From Eutypa lata (lineage: Eukaryota; Ascomycota; Sordariomycetes; Xylariales; Diatrypaceae): 64,000 nt of DNA. Below the pieces are notes generated by a model. It did not search any database and was not told the DNA's origin. It was given only the letters and a program-made list of their open reading frames with translations. This document shows positions 44,779 to 57,087 of the stretch, one piece after another. The stretch spans positions 620,001 through 684,000 of the forward strand of contig JAKULF010000001.1 of the NCBI GenBank assembly GCA_022661535.1. Direction: 5' to 3'. Numbering within the stretch: the stretch's first letter is position 1; each line of letters opens with the position of its first letter. The translations under genes were made by a program, and so were the position numbers.

Positions 44779-46871
44779 CTTGCGTAACACACCTTGTCTC
44801 TCCTAAGTGCTGACAGCGTCAAGAAAAAGAGAATAGGTGGTAGGGGTTTGTGTTTACAATGTAGGATTCAGAGATGCAAGTGTCTGAAATGTGTAAGTAG
44901 TTAAGGTGAATTATTAGAGGCTGTGCAAGTCGGTAGGTAGAAGTTGTTTGAATACTTAAGTGGCTACATAGGCGGGTAAGTAAGCATTGTTAGCTCAGTT
45001 GTCAGGTGCTAAGTAATCGATGGCGGGGTAATTCTTACGTATTCCTTTTTTCCGTTGCTGGGAGGATCAATGGGATATTTTGAGGGCTGAATACGAAGTA
45101 CTTTCCGAGTATCCAGGCTTGAATAGATTGATGACGCAAGGTAACTAGGGTAATAAATGTGAAGTTACCTTAGGTAGATAAGACGGGTCTAGGTAGTTAT
45201 TCAATATTGTACAATGATCAAGGAAAACTGGAATGTGATTGTTCTACGAACATTCAACAAACTCTGTGTGACATAACCATTCGGCGCAGCATACAATAGG
45301 TAAATATGTAAACGTTAGTTCATTGAGATCATTCGATGGGGCGCAGAAAGAGGCAACCTTCGATTTCACCTGATATCGAACACGCCCCATATAGTAGCTA
45401 ATAGCTACCTATGTAGGTAGTCTAGGTACCTCCCTATCCAGCTGAAAATGGACAGCTTCGTCTTACGGTTGGTCGAACTAGAGGTTTGCGAGTTCGCTAT
45501 ACACCCAATCGAATCCCTCAAATCCTCACCAGCCACACTATTAGGTCATTGGTCTCCATTCGAATGGAGCTTGAGTAACGAACTACATATTGCGCATACC
45601 CTGATACTCAAAGTGAATACATGCCATAGTATGTATGTAGGTAGTTAACGGTTAGTTGTTGGAGGGATCTATGTATTACACGCACACAGGCCTGTGGAAT
45701 GAAGTATTCCTGACGAGCTGGCCGACGGTATGATGGCCCGAGTAGTGGCCGAGTGGTGGGTGCGATGGGCTCCCGTACGGTCTTGACGGGTCCCGACCGT
45801 CACCATAGACGTAGACAATACAACATTCCTTACAACCTCTACCTCATGGTAATGAAGGCTGGGCACGGTTAAAACGACAGCGCCGCCAAAGCATCAAACC
45901 TCATGAGAGAATTACTGGCAAAACAAGTCTACACATCCAAATCCATCAAGTAATGTCCTTCCCTATCGAGACGACCACTTACAGACCATACAAACACAAA
46001 CAACACGATAAACACCGTCATGAGGCCATACGAGACGGCTGGTCGGGTCGTATATGATGAATGGAAGCTGGATTAGGTGACGGAGTAGGCATCGGTGCGT
46101 TCTTGACGACGACGTATCCGCGGAATTGCCAACTAAGCACACTTTCAACAAAGCAAATGATTGGCTTAAATGGGCTAACGAATGACGAACCCTCTAAACT
46201 TCAGTGATGCTTCAAGGGCCTTCAGTGCTAAGGGCTGCATATCAAGCCATATCAATAAGGAGCTGTTTTATGCGCTAGTGGGCTCAGCCAATAGGATTTG
46301 TATGACAATGCTTTGGCAATTCCGCGGATATCTGGTGATAGAATTGCATGCTTTCATGATGGAAATGGATGTTGACGATGTTCATAACGGAAAACAAGAC
46401 CGAGTGGTGGCAGATGTCCGGTCTCAACGAATATCGGACCGTCATCGTACATGACTTGCATTGCAAAATAAAGGTACTTACAATACCCCGAGGCCCTTTA
46501 CGATCTGTAAATCAGGTACCTCCAGTTATCAGGTTATGTACCTAGGGTTTCGTAGTGTGGTGGGACATGCTGTAGATCATCCCATTGCCGCTTCTTCCGG
46601 CACGTGGAGATAACGTAGGGCAGAGTGGTAGATAAGAGAACCCCGATAAATTTAAACTTAGCACTAAGAGGTCCAACAACACTGAAGTTGCTGACGAGTG
46701 TGTGAGGGAGAAAAGCTTATCTCCTCTTTCTTTTCACTTTGAAACTAAAAAAACATGTGATTTTCGTTTATGTAGGGCACAATCTGATGTAAGCCCTCCA
46801 ATCTAGAAGTTTTCCCTATCTTCTCTCGAAACCAGTAGCAATGTACTCAGAAACAGCTGCCAACGGGAGGA

Positions 46872-46883
46872 GGGGGGGGGGGG
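46872..46883 (+). repeat. Poly-G tract, 12 G
   Basis: Twelve consecutive G in the gene desert, directly after a purine-rich stretch (cgggagga). Possibly able to form unusual structures; no gene nearby. Confidence 0.9.
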
Positions 46884-49652
46884 CGGTAGAAACAGACCAC
46901 TCATTACCTAGGTAGGTAGCTATTCTTGGGAGCATGGCATTAATATTATACATCTATCTACCCGAGGAATATAATATCACATTCTTCTGATATTGCGCAC
47001 TAAATATGACACCATGTTCCACATGGCTGGTATTCATAGTATCAGCTATGACATAATTAAGTTCTAGAAGGAGAGCGAGATGACGGATCATGATCATTCA
47101 TCAGAAGTATTCGTGGGGGTAACATTATATTATTAGATGTTCTTAGTTATCGCGCGCACACGGTGTAGTCTGCTGCTATACGCTTGCTTTTGACCTAACT
47201 ACCTTCCAAACCAAGATTACTCACCCACCCACCTATGTACATACCACTCATACCCATGACCGCAGGTGGCTGAGTCACTGGCTGGCGAAGTACGCGGCAA
47301 CTTGGAAATAGGAAAATTCAATGACAGGCCTTCATATTCCTCAATAGGAAGTCCGCCAAGCAAAAACCACAAGTCAAACTTAGCCGCCATGGCTGGCTAG
47401 ACTCAAGCGTCATACTTGAAAAGTCGGAAGACAGGGACTTACCCATCATTGGGTTCTGAGTAAGAAATACGCGGAGACCCCGGCCCGACGTTACCACCGT
47501 AACCAAGGACCTTGCCCCTGTCTAGGTAGCTTTACAATATTTCTCTCATGTTAATCATTGATATGCTGAGTTAAGCCCATCAGGTCTATGGGCTAGCTTT
47601 GCACTCTGGTCTGAAGAGATGCAACGATGGTGGCGCCACTTTGACCGCGGTTGCAAGCATTGGAAATGCTGTCATAGTCTGACGGGTGCCAATATTGATG
47701 GACTAGCTACTCTATCTGAAGAAAGTCCGGGAGAAAATATTTTGGACCGTCGATCTTGGCTGGATCCGTAGGGAGAAGTTGCAATTAGATTTTGTTCGGG
47801 AAAGAAGGAAATGGCCAATTTGCCAAATGGAGACGTAATGTCTGGGTTGCTGCAACGGTCCGGAAGGGATACTCCTCCGGGGGTGGGGCAACTCCGGACC
47901 TGCAGAACGGGAACAAGCTCGGCTTGCAGCTGCAGGAGGCCGGCTGCTTCGAGGCCCGGGACGGTGGGGCTCTATGTTCCGACTATTCCCGTATTGACAA
48001 TAATGGCGGGCCGAAGCTTTTGTCTTTCTAAATCTACATGGCGCGATGCATCACAAGAGACCTATGCCTGTTTACAGAGGTTCCCGTTTTACGGCCTGTG
48101 GAACGCGGCCATCCGAGACACAAACACGAAAGCCCTTGCGGGTTGATGGATATACAGATCATGACGGAACGGGTCAACGTTGGCATATCCGCGCCAGCAA
48201 CGGCGGTGAACTTGATTATATGACATAAGGGACTGTAGGTATAAATAAACATGACGCCAATAGATAAATCACGAAACATTCCAACACCTGTATAGGAGTG
48301 TAAGGTGTAGGTTATGATGGAGTCGAAAACTAGGTTTGATTATTATCAGGGGTGTCGAGGTAAGAGTCATCATTTTCTTACAAAAACATCGAACGCTATG
48401 AACTCATTATCCTCGATAACTTGTGCGTGCCGACCCGACAGGAAGGTAACGATCGATCCACACTAGCTATCGGATGCTGGCGCTTCGGGGCCATCCGCTT
48501 TGGTTATTTCTGGAAACCTGCGGCCGAATTTTCGGAAGCTCACTGAAGCTCGCTGGAAGGAATAGACGTTAGACGATACTGGCAGCGGGATGCTTTTGAC
48601 CCGCTCACTATTCCCTTTTGTGTCCGGGTAGCACGTACAGGAACATATTAACACGGAGTTTGATTCTGGATGTAAGTCCACACCGCCGAATAAATTATGC
48701 GGGTCCCGTGAAGTTGAAATTGGCGGCTACAACGACGGGCTGATGTCAATAGCCGCGTCTCTTGAGTTCCATCACTTGCTCATTTCCGGCTGGTAACCCA
48801 AAAAGCATGCTCTAGATGGTGGGCCGGTAACCTGGGGGGGAACGCGGAAAACGTGCTCAGTTGACGGTGGAATAGAGTTAATGAGCACCTGGATTAGTAA
48901 AAGAAACAAGGTACAGGAGACGAGCTAAGCAGAAGCGCTGGTGGTCGGCGAGTGGACAGCTACCTTCAACATTGGATTTAGTATTGCGGTCTGTCTGGTC
49001 AGCTTAGATCATGTGAGCAGCTGTAATTAGTCACGATGATCCATAAACAACAGCCATGAAGCAGGTACCGTCAGTACAATGCGGGATCATTCCTCAGTCA
49101 GCAAAGTGTGGGCCCGTCATATACAACTTCCTCTCACTGTATACCCTGTACATAGAAGTGTTTCATCTGGTCTAGAGCAATCGTCCCACTCTGGTGGGCT
49201 GTACTAGCAGACGGGATGTTACCAGCCTGCTGGAACTGGGTCAGCATCCATGTCTCTCTCTTTGCCAATTCGATGAGCAGGTACATCTGAAATAGCAGAG
49301 TATACCTACGATGTGGAGTTCGAAGCCGATTGGTCGGTTTAGGTAAGCTCTTTGTGGCAGCTCAACGGTGCCTCTAACGCCGCATGCTTGGACCGACGTA
49401 CCTAGGCCAGTACAACACTATAATGGTATTGTCTTAAGCAGGACCGTCCAAAGAGACTTTCAAGTTCGGTAAGGATCCTGCACAGCGTAGGACGGCAAGG
49501 CTGTGCTACTCCTCCGTAGCCCCCACTACTATAATCGGCGCAGATGCAAGGAGGCATTGGTACAATGAACTGCTCTTCGGTGATGGATACGCTTCGGTTG
49601 GCTGTTGAACGATTAGTATGACTAGACTATATATGCGCGGAAGAGAGAAGTG

Positions 49653-49660
49653 TATATAAA
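49653..49660 (+). promoter_or_regulatory. TATA box of the D-amino-acid oxidase gene
   Basis: TATATAAA lies 129 bp before the start codon, followed by a C/A-rich leader (tcaacatcaacacccagacac) typical of fungal mRNA 5' ends. The match to the consensus is exact, and no other candidate is closer. Confidence 0.6.
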
Positions 49661-49788
49661 GGGAGGCAAAAGCGCACTTCCTACCCTCGAATCAACATCA
49701 ACACCCAGACACTTACTCACTACTCTAAATTCACTTCAAACACTTGCCACGCCACAAATTATAATACCAAACTGACAGTACAAGAACA

Positions 49789-51196
49789 ATGTCACTTACT
49801 CTCTGGAAAGATATCTCGCCTCTCGGGCAACGACTTCGAGAGCCAACCAGCAGATCACCACACATCCTGATTATCGGTGGCGGTGTCACTGGTCTCATAT
49901 CTTCGTGGGTATTGCTAGATCGTGGCTATCACGTCACCATTCTTAGCAATGCCTGGGCAAGTGACGAGCAACGGTTGACTTCACAGATCGCTGGTGCTTT
50001 GTATGTAAAATTTTAGTTGTCCCCCTTTTCTAACCATTGAGGGCATCTCCGTTGTTACCAGGCTTGAACATAGACTCCAAACTATTGTTCAGGGCCTTCA
50101 TTCAAACACACCTTGTCTTTCCGGGATGATCATAACTGACTTGAGGATCTCTAGATGGGAATTTCCACCAGCTGTCTGCGGGCAACATACTGATGCCATA
50201 TCCCTTGCTCATTCAAAGCGTTGGTGCATGACCGCATATCACATTTGGGACGGGATTGCGGCGATCCCCGCTCTGGGCGATGCGTCGGGGGTCCGCATGA
50301 TGCCCTCGGACTTCTTTTTCCCAGAGGCGGTGGATAGCGATCCGGCTCAGCGGTCAAAGATGACCGAGATCATGGCTAGCGGCGTCAGAGGCTTCTACCG
50401 TGGATCTGACCTCATCGACGAGAGGGGCATCGATCCTGTGTATGGCGCAGTAGATGCTTACGAGTTGATGGCACCAATCATTGATACGGATAAGGCAATG
50501 CACTGGCTGATGGACCTCGTTGAAAGCAAAGGCTCCAAGTTCGTCACAGAGACAATCACGCGTGACCTAGTCGATATAGAGGACTCTCTACGGGAACGCT
50601 TCGATGCCGACGTCATTGTCAACTGTACCGGCCTCCAAGGCGAGGTACTAGCTGGTGATGACACTGTCTACCCTATTCGTGGGGGGCTAATCCGAGTCAT
50701 CAACGATGGAACGGACTTCCCGAAAGTAGATGCAGCCTTAACTATTACGGCAGATGCAGCCGGTTCCGCAAATGAGATAGTCTTCCTGGTGCCTAGAAAT
50801 GACAACATTCTTCTCATTGGTGGCATCGCTGAGCCAAATGAGTGGGATCTCAATCTGACATTAGAGAGTCCGATAATCCGCCGAATGCGAGAACGATGCG
50901 AGAAATTCCTACCCGGTTTAAAAGACGCCCAAGTCGACCCAGAATACCCCTTTGCACAAGGTCTGCGCCCATTCAGGGGAAAGAATGTAAGGGTTGAGCG
51001 AGAGCTTCGTAGGACAGGAAGCAGGATTGTTCATTCCTACGGACAGGGCGGTGCTGGATGGAGTCTTTCCTTTGGCTGCGCTCAAGATGTTGCGATGCTG
51101 GTCGATGAGGCCCTTTCGGGAGCACCGGCTCGACCGATGAGTGACATTATGACTAAGGAATGGAAAAAGGGGAAGATGGAAAGACGTCGGCGATAA
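49789..51196 (+). CDS. D-amino-acid oxidase family FAD enzyme
   Basis: Exons 49789-50000 and 50155-51196 splice in phase to 417 residues; the 154-nt intron divides the conserved SQIAGAL-WEFPPAVCG segment. The FAD-binding glycine motif is GGGVTGL (30-36) in LIIGGGVTGLISSWVLL. The C-terminal GLRPFRGKNVRVE and HSYGQGGAGWSLSFGCA match the substrate-arginine region and the flavin-contact motif of D-amino-acid or D-aspartate oxidases. The enzyme should oxidise a D-amino acid to the 2-oxoacid, ammonia and hydrogen peroxide. It is 417 residues long rather than the usual 340-370, with an N-terminal extension and a basic tail (KEWKKGKMERRRR). The C-terminus is not a peroxisomal -SKL type, so location is uncertain. 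The gene stands alone in a desert with a clear TATA box, which suggests inducible expression. Confidence 0.92.
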
Positions 51197-53783
51197 ACCT
51201 CTCTAGCATCGGGGGTTTCCGTTTGTAACAACAATAGCACCAGAAATGATGCTACAATGGTATGGGATAGAGCATAAACTGGTTTGGATATCAGGGTACG
51301 GGATAGTATAGAGTGTACGATACATTACTTGGCTATTCTGTTTGGGTGGCGTTCGGGTGGCGTTCTGTAACACTAGGGCTTGTTTAAACAGCTTATTAAG
51401 CTAGGAAATATATATGGTGTATATTCATACAAAACAAGTCGTGCATACTGTACAGATCTGACCACCACATTAAAGAAAGAATAATCGGCAGTATAACCAG
51501 CGGGGTAATAGGCAACAGCTCGAATGGAGTTCTGTGACACGAAGCTCATGCAATGAGATATCATCGCTACTGCATGTCATCACGGAAAGTGCTGGAGGAT
51601 ATGACTGTTACGTGAAAAGAAACCCCGACTGAAGCGAATTGAGCCTCGTCAGCTGAACGTTGAGGCGGTCAACCTAACATGCAGGGTTTTACTATTTTTA
51701 GAGTTGCCATGTACTCTAGCATGTCTAGATGTATGATAATAGGGTAACACATTTGGTCACACCAACAGACTTTAATATTGTGGGATGAGCTCTTGATGCA
51801 ACAAGCGTTACTTCGTATGAGATAGAGATAAAGGCACGGCCTGGAACGAGAGTCTTGATAATCGAATATGAATCAAACTACGTGCATACGTCTAGGTATG
51901 TATGTACATATTTTCAAAGTTAGATGTCCACTAAGGTAGCTGGAGGTAACTTTTGTAAGCCCTTTGTTCTGTTTACGATTGCACGTGACTGATAGACATA
52001 ATTATCAATGGACAAAGAACGAGTCAAAGGAGCACAAAACTTGAGATGAATCATTTGCTTGTGCATGTCATACTACCTACTACAATCCTCCTTCAAGGCC
52101 GAATCGGATATCCCTTCAACTGACGAAAAATGGAGTTGTGTATAGTAATACTTGTAATGCTTGCGATACATACTTACTAACTGCTGCATAGGAAGATAGG
52201 TAGGTTAGCAGGTTAGGTAGCTGAGTACTTACGTACGTAGGTGGGATATTAAGCTACGTAAGTACCTAGGTAGGGTAACAATGTATCCAGGTTTGCTAGG
52301 ATAGTAAAACAGTATAATAGAGTATAAATAATCAGCAATAAGAATAGATCAATCGGGCAGTTTTGGAATCGAGTACATTGGTCTCAGGTGTCTGGGCGTC
52401 AAGGCGTCTGTTCCATGCAAACCTAGAAGGGACGTCCATTGACCACTCAGTTCTGAAGCCTCGCTCGCCTTCATGTTTGCCCTGACTTGTGTTCCGGGAA
52501 TTCCCCGTGTCTGTAATAAGATGAACACTCAAGGCACTGAAATGCCCAGGTGCCCAGGCCTGTGGTACGATCCGCAGAACCTAAAAAAGGTGCTAAAGAT
52601 TAGAGGCAAGACGAACCTGCTAACCGTTTTAGGTACGATAAAACTTCCCCTATTGTCTATTACAGAGCTTAGGATTGGTTGATTAGCCACACCACCCAGC
52701 ATTGAATAGACTAAAACAGTATGTACGTCATTGTCTTGCCAGTTTCAAGGATCCAAAAAATACCATCTTGGCTTGTAGATCAAGGCTTTGTTGAAACAAT
52801 CATTGATGTGCCAAACGCAACAAGGTAACACCCAGATGCCAGACACCCACGGATGAATAGAAGAAGCAACCAGGCACGTGCCGCAAAAGCAATCAATTGA
52901 TCCGAGCTCACCGAACCCCAAGTTTGGAAGGAAAAGTCTGGGGATTCCTAACTTGACTTCGTTCGACCTTTCCATCTAACTACCTACCCTTTTTCATATT
53001 CAACATTTATTCACCATCCATTAGATTCACAACACGATGAGCACCTTATAAACAAAGCGCACCTAGCTAGCGCACTACCAACTAGCCAGCGGCGGCCGGT
53101 CTGGCATAGCGTGGTGTAAGGTTCCTGCTGATAGTCTAGTCTCTTACTGGTGGCTTGAGTTACCTACATACATTCATTAGGTAGTTCTTGTGCTCTCAAG
53201 CTGGGGCGATATCAGAACTTATTACACCCCACCATTGAACTATCTAGAGGAGGATAACGCGCTACCTCGTGAACCACCAAAAATTTCTCGGTGCAGACAA
53301 CTTAAACTCCGAGGCTAGCCTGAGTAGATTGTTCGACGCGAACTAACTTAGGTACCTACCTAGTTCAAGGAGCAATTGCACGTTTTTGTCTCCTTTTCTG
53401 GTTACCTTTCTAAACAATTCTTGTTCAACAACAGCACACCTCCGTCCATTGTAACTTCACCGTACAACTGCATTATAAACACGCCAAATCAGTTGACAAG
53501 ATGGGATTACAACTTCTTAGTCAAAAATCGGACTATCACGATACCTCCCTTTAACCAAGCATCTGTTAAGAGGTTCGGTCTTAGTGCTTAATTCTTTAAT
53601 CAACCTGGTGGTTCTGAGCTCAGACTTCACGAGTCTACTACGGCTTATCTCCTCTTACCACTACTCACTCACTTTGCACTCCACGGAGCTGGATTCCTTC
53701 GTGGTCATCTTTTAAACAGACAACACATTGTCGGTGCTTACCTTCTTTTCGCGGACTTTCATATTGTATAGAGTTGGAAGGAT
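51197..53783. other. 2.6-kb gene-poor region with ACCTAGGT-like words
   Basis: No gene is supported. A dense block of GGTAG/CTACC words lies at 52197-52275. Frames at 52332-52682 and 53376-53591 lack features. The right end is the promoter and leader of the Siw14-like gene. Confidence 0.5.
52197..52275. repeat. Degenerate TAGGT/ACCTA word cluster
   Basis: About 80 bp made largely of overlapping TAGGTAG, TACGTACGTAGG and TACCTAGGTAGG words on both strands. Similar words recur in most spacers of this window, so this is probably a dispersed family of short palindromic repeats. Confidence 0.6.
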
Positions 53784-54506
53784 ATGAACGGTACAAGAGC
53801 ATCACGGCGAACTCCGGAGCGATCAGCTGAGGAAACACCTAAAGGCACGGTTAACCGACAACAATTTGGTGGCAGTAAAGGACCCGTTGAATCTAGGGAA
53901 ATGATCGACCGAAGTCCTGAATCCTCGGGCGTCGTGGACAGCCTAGATGCCTCTGCCAAGAAGGATATTATTGTTGAACAACCAATCGCCATCGCCACAA
54001 TGCAACCAATCAACTTCGGCATGGTGGTTCCCGGGCTCTACCGAAGCGGTTATCCCCAAGCCGCTAACTATCCCTTCATGCGAAGTCTCAAACTGAAGAC
54101 TATTGTCACGCTTGTGGAGAAAGATATGCCCGAGGGATATCAGCAATTCATCGACGAAAACGGCATCAATCATCAAATCTTCGCCATGACGGGGACGAAG
54201 AAAGAGGAAATCCCGGCGTCCTTGATGAAATCCATTGCAGAAGTGGTTCTCAACCGTGAGAACCACCCCTTGCTAATCCACTGCAATCATGGAAAACATC
54301 GTACCGGCTGCGTTGTTGGCGTTGTTCGCAAGCAGGGTGGAATGAATGCCGATGCCATCATTCAGGAGTACACCGATTACGCCGCGCCCAAGGTGCGAGT
54401 GTCTGACGTTGACTACATCCGCAACTTTCAAATTGCAGATATTGCTTTTGGTACTAAAGCTTCGCTCCCGCGGAAACCAAGGAATACGTCCATTACCAGT
54501 AAGTAA
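53784..54506 (+). CDS. SIW14: Siw14/Y_phosphatase2-family phosphatase
   Basis: A 240-residue protein in one exon. Residues 1-72 are a polar, probably disordered extension. The phosphatase core begins NFGMVVPGLYRSGYPQAANYPFM (78-99), a family signature, followed by LKTIVTLVEKDMPEGYQQF. The P-loop is HCNHGKHRTG with Cys167 and Arg173; the usual residue after Asn is Arg, here His. Yeast Siw14 removes the 5-beta phosphate from inositol pyrophosphates and affects nutrient and stress signalling. The same cytosolic role is likely here. GTAAGT at 54499 could act as a donor and extend the protein by a short out-of-frame exon, but none of the acceptors tested gives a clearly coding tail, so the stop at 54506 is used. 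Confidence 0.88.
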   Translation: MNGTRASRRTPERSAEETPKGTVNRQQFGGSKGPVESREMIDRSPESSGVVDSLDASAKKDIIVEQPIAIATMQPINFGMVVPGLYRSGYPQAANYPFMRSLKLKTIVTLVEKDMPEGYQQFIDENGINHQIFAMTGTKKEEIPASLMKSIAEVVLNRENHPLLIHCNHGKHRTGCVVGVVRKQGGMNADAIIQEYTDYAAPKVRVSDVDYIRNFQIADIAFGTKASLPRKPRNTSITSK

Positions 54507-55554
54507 TTTTCGTAGTTATTTAGCCCCTTTCTACCTAGATCCAGTGTTTCGAGCTACTTGCATCGGTTCGTTCGGGAGAGAACTCCCGAAGAACTCTCAC
54601 ATCTCGCTCAAATAATCAGAGAGAAGCAACTACTAATTCTATGTTTAGTTGGTACATTCTTCTCATATGTTTTCTTCACTTTTTTTACGCTTTGCATTTG
54701 GATATCCAGTGGCAGCAAATTCCTGACGACTGCTCCGCCTAGAAGAGACGCTTGGAATGATTCTCGATCGGAAATATGACCCGAGATCCTACATGGATTC
54801 GCATCTTGCATAGTGGGACAATCGGGCCTCGCAATAGATAGAGATCTAGAATACACCGCGATGTCCATTGTTGGAGAGAAGGTTGGCATACTGGGATACA
54901 GAAAATCGTGGGTGCACATTGCCCACGGTCATGGCGCATTTGGTATTCACCCGAGGAAGAAAAAAAAGTTTACATAGATTGGAGACCATCAAGTGCTGAG
55001 GGGTCTCCCGGCGTTTAACGGGCGGAGTTGACACAAACGATCATTTTACTGTATTTTCATATGTAAGGCGGTTTAATTCTTAAATTAGAGAAGTGGACTA
55101 TGGATTAACTTAGAATTCTGGTAGCGAGAAGCTTTAAGTTAAGAGATTGGCGAAAACTACATATAAAAATAGATCGATTGGTCGTTTTAGTCTTATATCT
55201 TCAAACCGTGACTAGCAGTACCCCTTTATAGGCGCGTGAATGTCCCGATATGAGGATTATAGCGAAGTGCCCTCATGAAAATTGGCATCCAAATAAAGTG
55301 GTGATTGATCTCCACGTCATAATGCTTTTACAAAAACATACAAGTCGTTCCTCGTAAAGCTGTATGCGACCTGCTCACTCTATGATGAACCCTCAATGCT
55401 AGCCGTAACTCCGCCGTATGTTCGCCAGCCATATACCCGATCAATTCCAGTTTGATATTGATATCATGATATCGTACAACATCCCTTTGCCCATCTCTCC
55501 CTCAACTTGCTCCTTGCCCACAAAAGGACACCTACCCACCCTCTCACGATCCCT
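54507..55554. other. Convergent spacer
   Basis: About 1 kb between the Siw14-like gene and the small membrane-protein gene, 3' to both. A frame at 54558-54779 encodes a T-rich hydrophobic segment but cannot be joined in phase to the phosphatase. No gene is supported. Confidence 0.45.
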
Positions 55555-56422
55555 CTAGTCCACCCACCGCGGGTTCTCCTTCCGCTCTCTCCTCTCCCCC
55601 TCGCGGTCAGCCGTAGCGTAGACCCAACCGCCCGCAACCGCGTTTACAAAGCCGATGCCGACAGCGGCGCCCCTCACGATACCGCGGATGGAGAACTGAT
55701 TCAAGAAGGCGCCGGCGTTCCGCCTCCGCAGTGCCAAGAGCGCGTACTGCAACATAACATCTCTGGCGTCAGTAATTTTCATTCCCCTTTCCAGATAGTC
55801 TACCCAGATATAGGAGTTGTGCGGGAAGCAAAGTAGCTCCCGGACATGCCATATCGTGCCCCTTTCAGTAACTTCAAGCAATTGAAGACTATATAGCTAG
55901 GCACAAAAGGGGGAGGGAGATGAACTATGAGAGAGAGAGAGAGAGAGAGAGAAAGGCTTACCGTCCCGCTCGCCGCGGCCGTGACCCCCGCGCTATCCTT
56001 CTTGAACCCCTGCAGGTTCGCGTACGACGAGAATATCAGCACGGGCACGAATGCCATCGGCCGGACCTGGAGCGGCCGGAAGTGCAGCGCTGTGATCAGC
56101 GTCGCGAGACCGGTTGGTGCGAAGGAGGAGTCTGTTTGTTTCCGTGAGGCGTGAGGTCGGGCGGTTAGCTAGGTGGGTGCATGAGGGTTCATGCCCTGAA
56201 TTCTAACTATGCAACTAGTTGTCTGTGTAGGTAGGTAGGTACATGTAGACAGGCATCCATGTAGATAGAGTAGGGGACTTGAGGACGGGAAGAGGAGGGG
56301 TGGGGTGGAAGGGCGATGGGAGGATAGACGAGAGGGGAAAGAGGGAGGGAGAATGGATGCGACATACTGCCCCATGCTGATATACGCGATGTCACGGACT
56401 TGGGAGGCTCAGAGCTGCTCAT
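55555..56422 (-). CDS. Small membrane protein of 138 residues, unassigned (possibly Aim19-like)
   Basis: Exons 56422-56368, 56131-55962 and 55746-55555 splice in phase to 138 residues. Hydrophobic segments are LATLITALHF, RPMAFVPVLIFSSYANLQG, AGVTAAASGTYALLAL and RGAAVGIGFVNAVAGGWVYA, suggesting three or four membrane spans. The C-terminus is charged (ADREGERRERKENPRWVD). The pattern GFKKDSAGVTAAASGTY followed by LLALRRR and a Gly-rich last span faintly recalls the yeast mitochondrial Aim19 family, but this is from memory of the layout and not proven. The second intron is 215 nt and holds a GA microsatellite; the first is 236 nt. Both are long for this window. A much larger unspliced frame overlaps but breaks conserved-looking sequence. 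Confidence 0.7.
55929..55952 (+). repeat. GA dinucleotide microsatellite inside an intron
   Basis: Twelve tandem GA units within the second intron of the small membrane-protein gene, directly after the donor site on the minus strand, where it reads as a CT-rich tract. Confidence 0.9.
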
Positions 56423-57087
56423 TGTGGTGGTGGTGGTTGTGGTATAGCTCTAGTAGGTATGTGTTCTCGAAATTTTTGGACAAGGCCGTTGGAGTGGAAT
56501 GCACAAGGAAATATTAAATCGTAAAACACTTAAGGATATGCCATTCAGTCTGAATGCAGCTTCTATCGTGAATAGGACTGTGTGATACTGGCTTGAGTTG
56601 GCTTGAGAACCGACTCTCTAGAACAATTTCGTGTCAGTTCTTGGGACACACGTTGATATCGTCATGGCTTTCCAATTGCAAAGTAGGTACAATAGTTCAG
56701 TGCCTACATCCAGCTTGGGTGGGCCCTTGCAGGGTGTGTCTGACCAATGATATTGGCATGGGTAATTTTCCTCTCTTATGTAATGGCTACAAGTATCCAG
56801 TTAGTAACTACATATGTACATACCTCAACAAATCACTTAAACTTATGCTTACCTTTACAACGATACTTACTTCACACTTTCAAAGATCATTATTGAAATT
56901 CACCAGGCGAACGGTAACACTTGCTAGCACGGAATATTACAAGATTGGTGGAGAAATTGATATTCGTTATTACTTATAATACAGAAAAATGTAAGGAAGG
57001 CTAGGAGGTAGGTAATCATATACCTACCTACCTAGAGTACCTACCTACCTAGAGGTTGGGTAATTCAAACGGGTTGGTGGAAATCAA
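56423..57087. other. Intergenic spacer
   Basis: Promoter side of the small membrane-protein gene and 3' flank of the ankyrin-like gene. A frame at 56593-56979 has no recognisable features. The right end is a run of CTACCTAC/GGTAGG words. Confidence 0.5.
57004..57056. repeat. TACCTACCTAG word cluster
   Basis: Nearly continuous TACC/CTAG words (aggaggtaggtaatc..., tacctacctacctagagtacc). Same family of short dispersed palindromic words as at 52197-52275. Confidence 0.6.

Larger units (their letters stand above)
44779..49788. other. 5-kb gene-poor region
   Basis: No gene could be supported on either strand over 5 kb. Short frames (for example 45448-45648, 46182-46454, 47811-48146, 48463-48681) lack domains and convincing starts. 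The region carries many TACCTAGGTA-like words (45172, 45410, 46530, 46905, 47520, 49400), a run of 12 G at 46872-46883, and a GC-rich patch at about 47850-48000 with repeated TCCGGA. Its right end is the promoter of the D-amino-acid oxidase gene. Confidence 0.5.

Noticed and set aside
45690..45810. Serine tRNA-like D-arm words (GTGGCCGAGTGGT)
   Set aside because: No T-arm or paired acceptor stem follows; probably chance.
54558..54779. Hydrophobic frame after the Siw14-like gene as a C-terminal exon
   Set aside because: None of the acceptors tested joins it in phase to the GTAAGT donor at 54499, and it is T-rich, so the hydrophobicity may be compositional.
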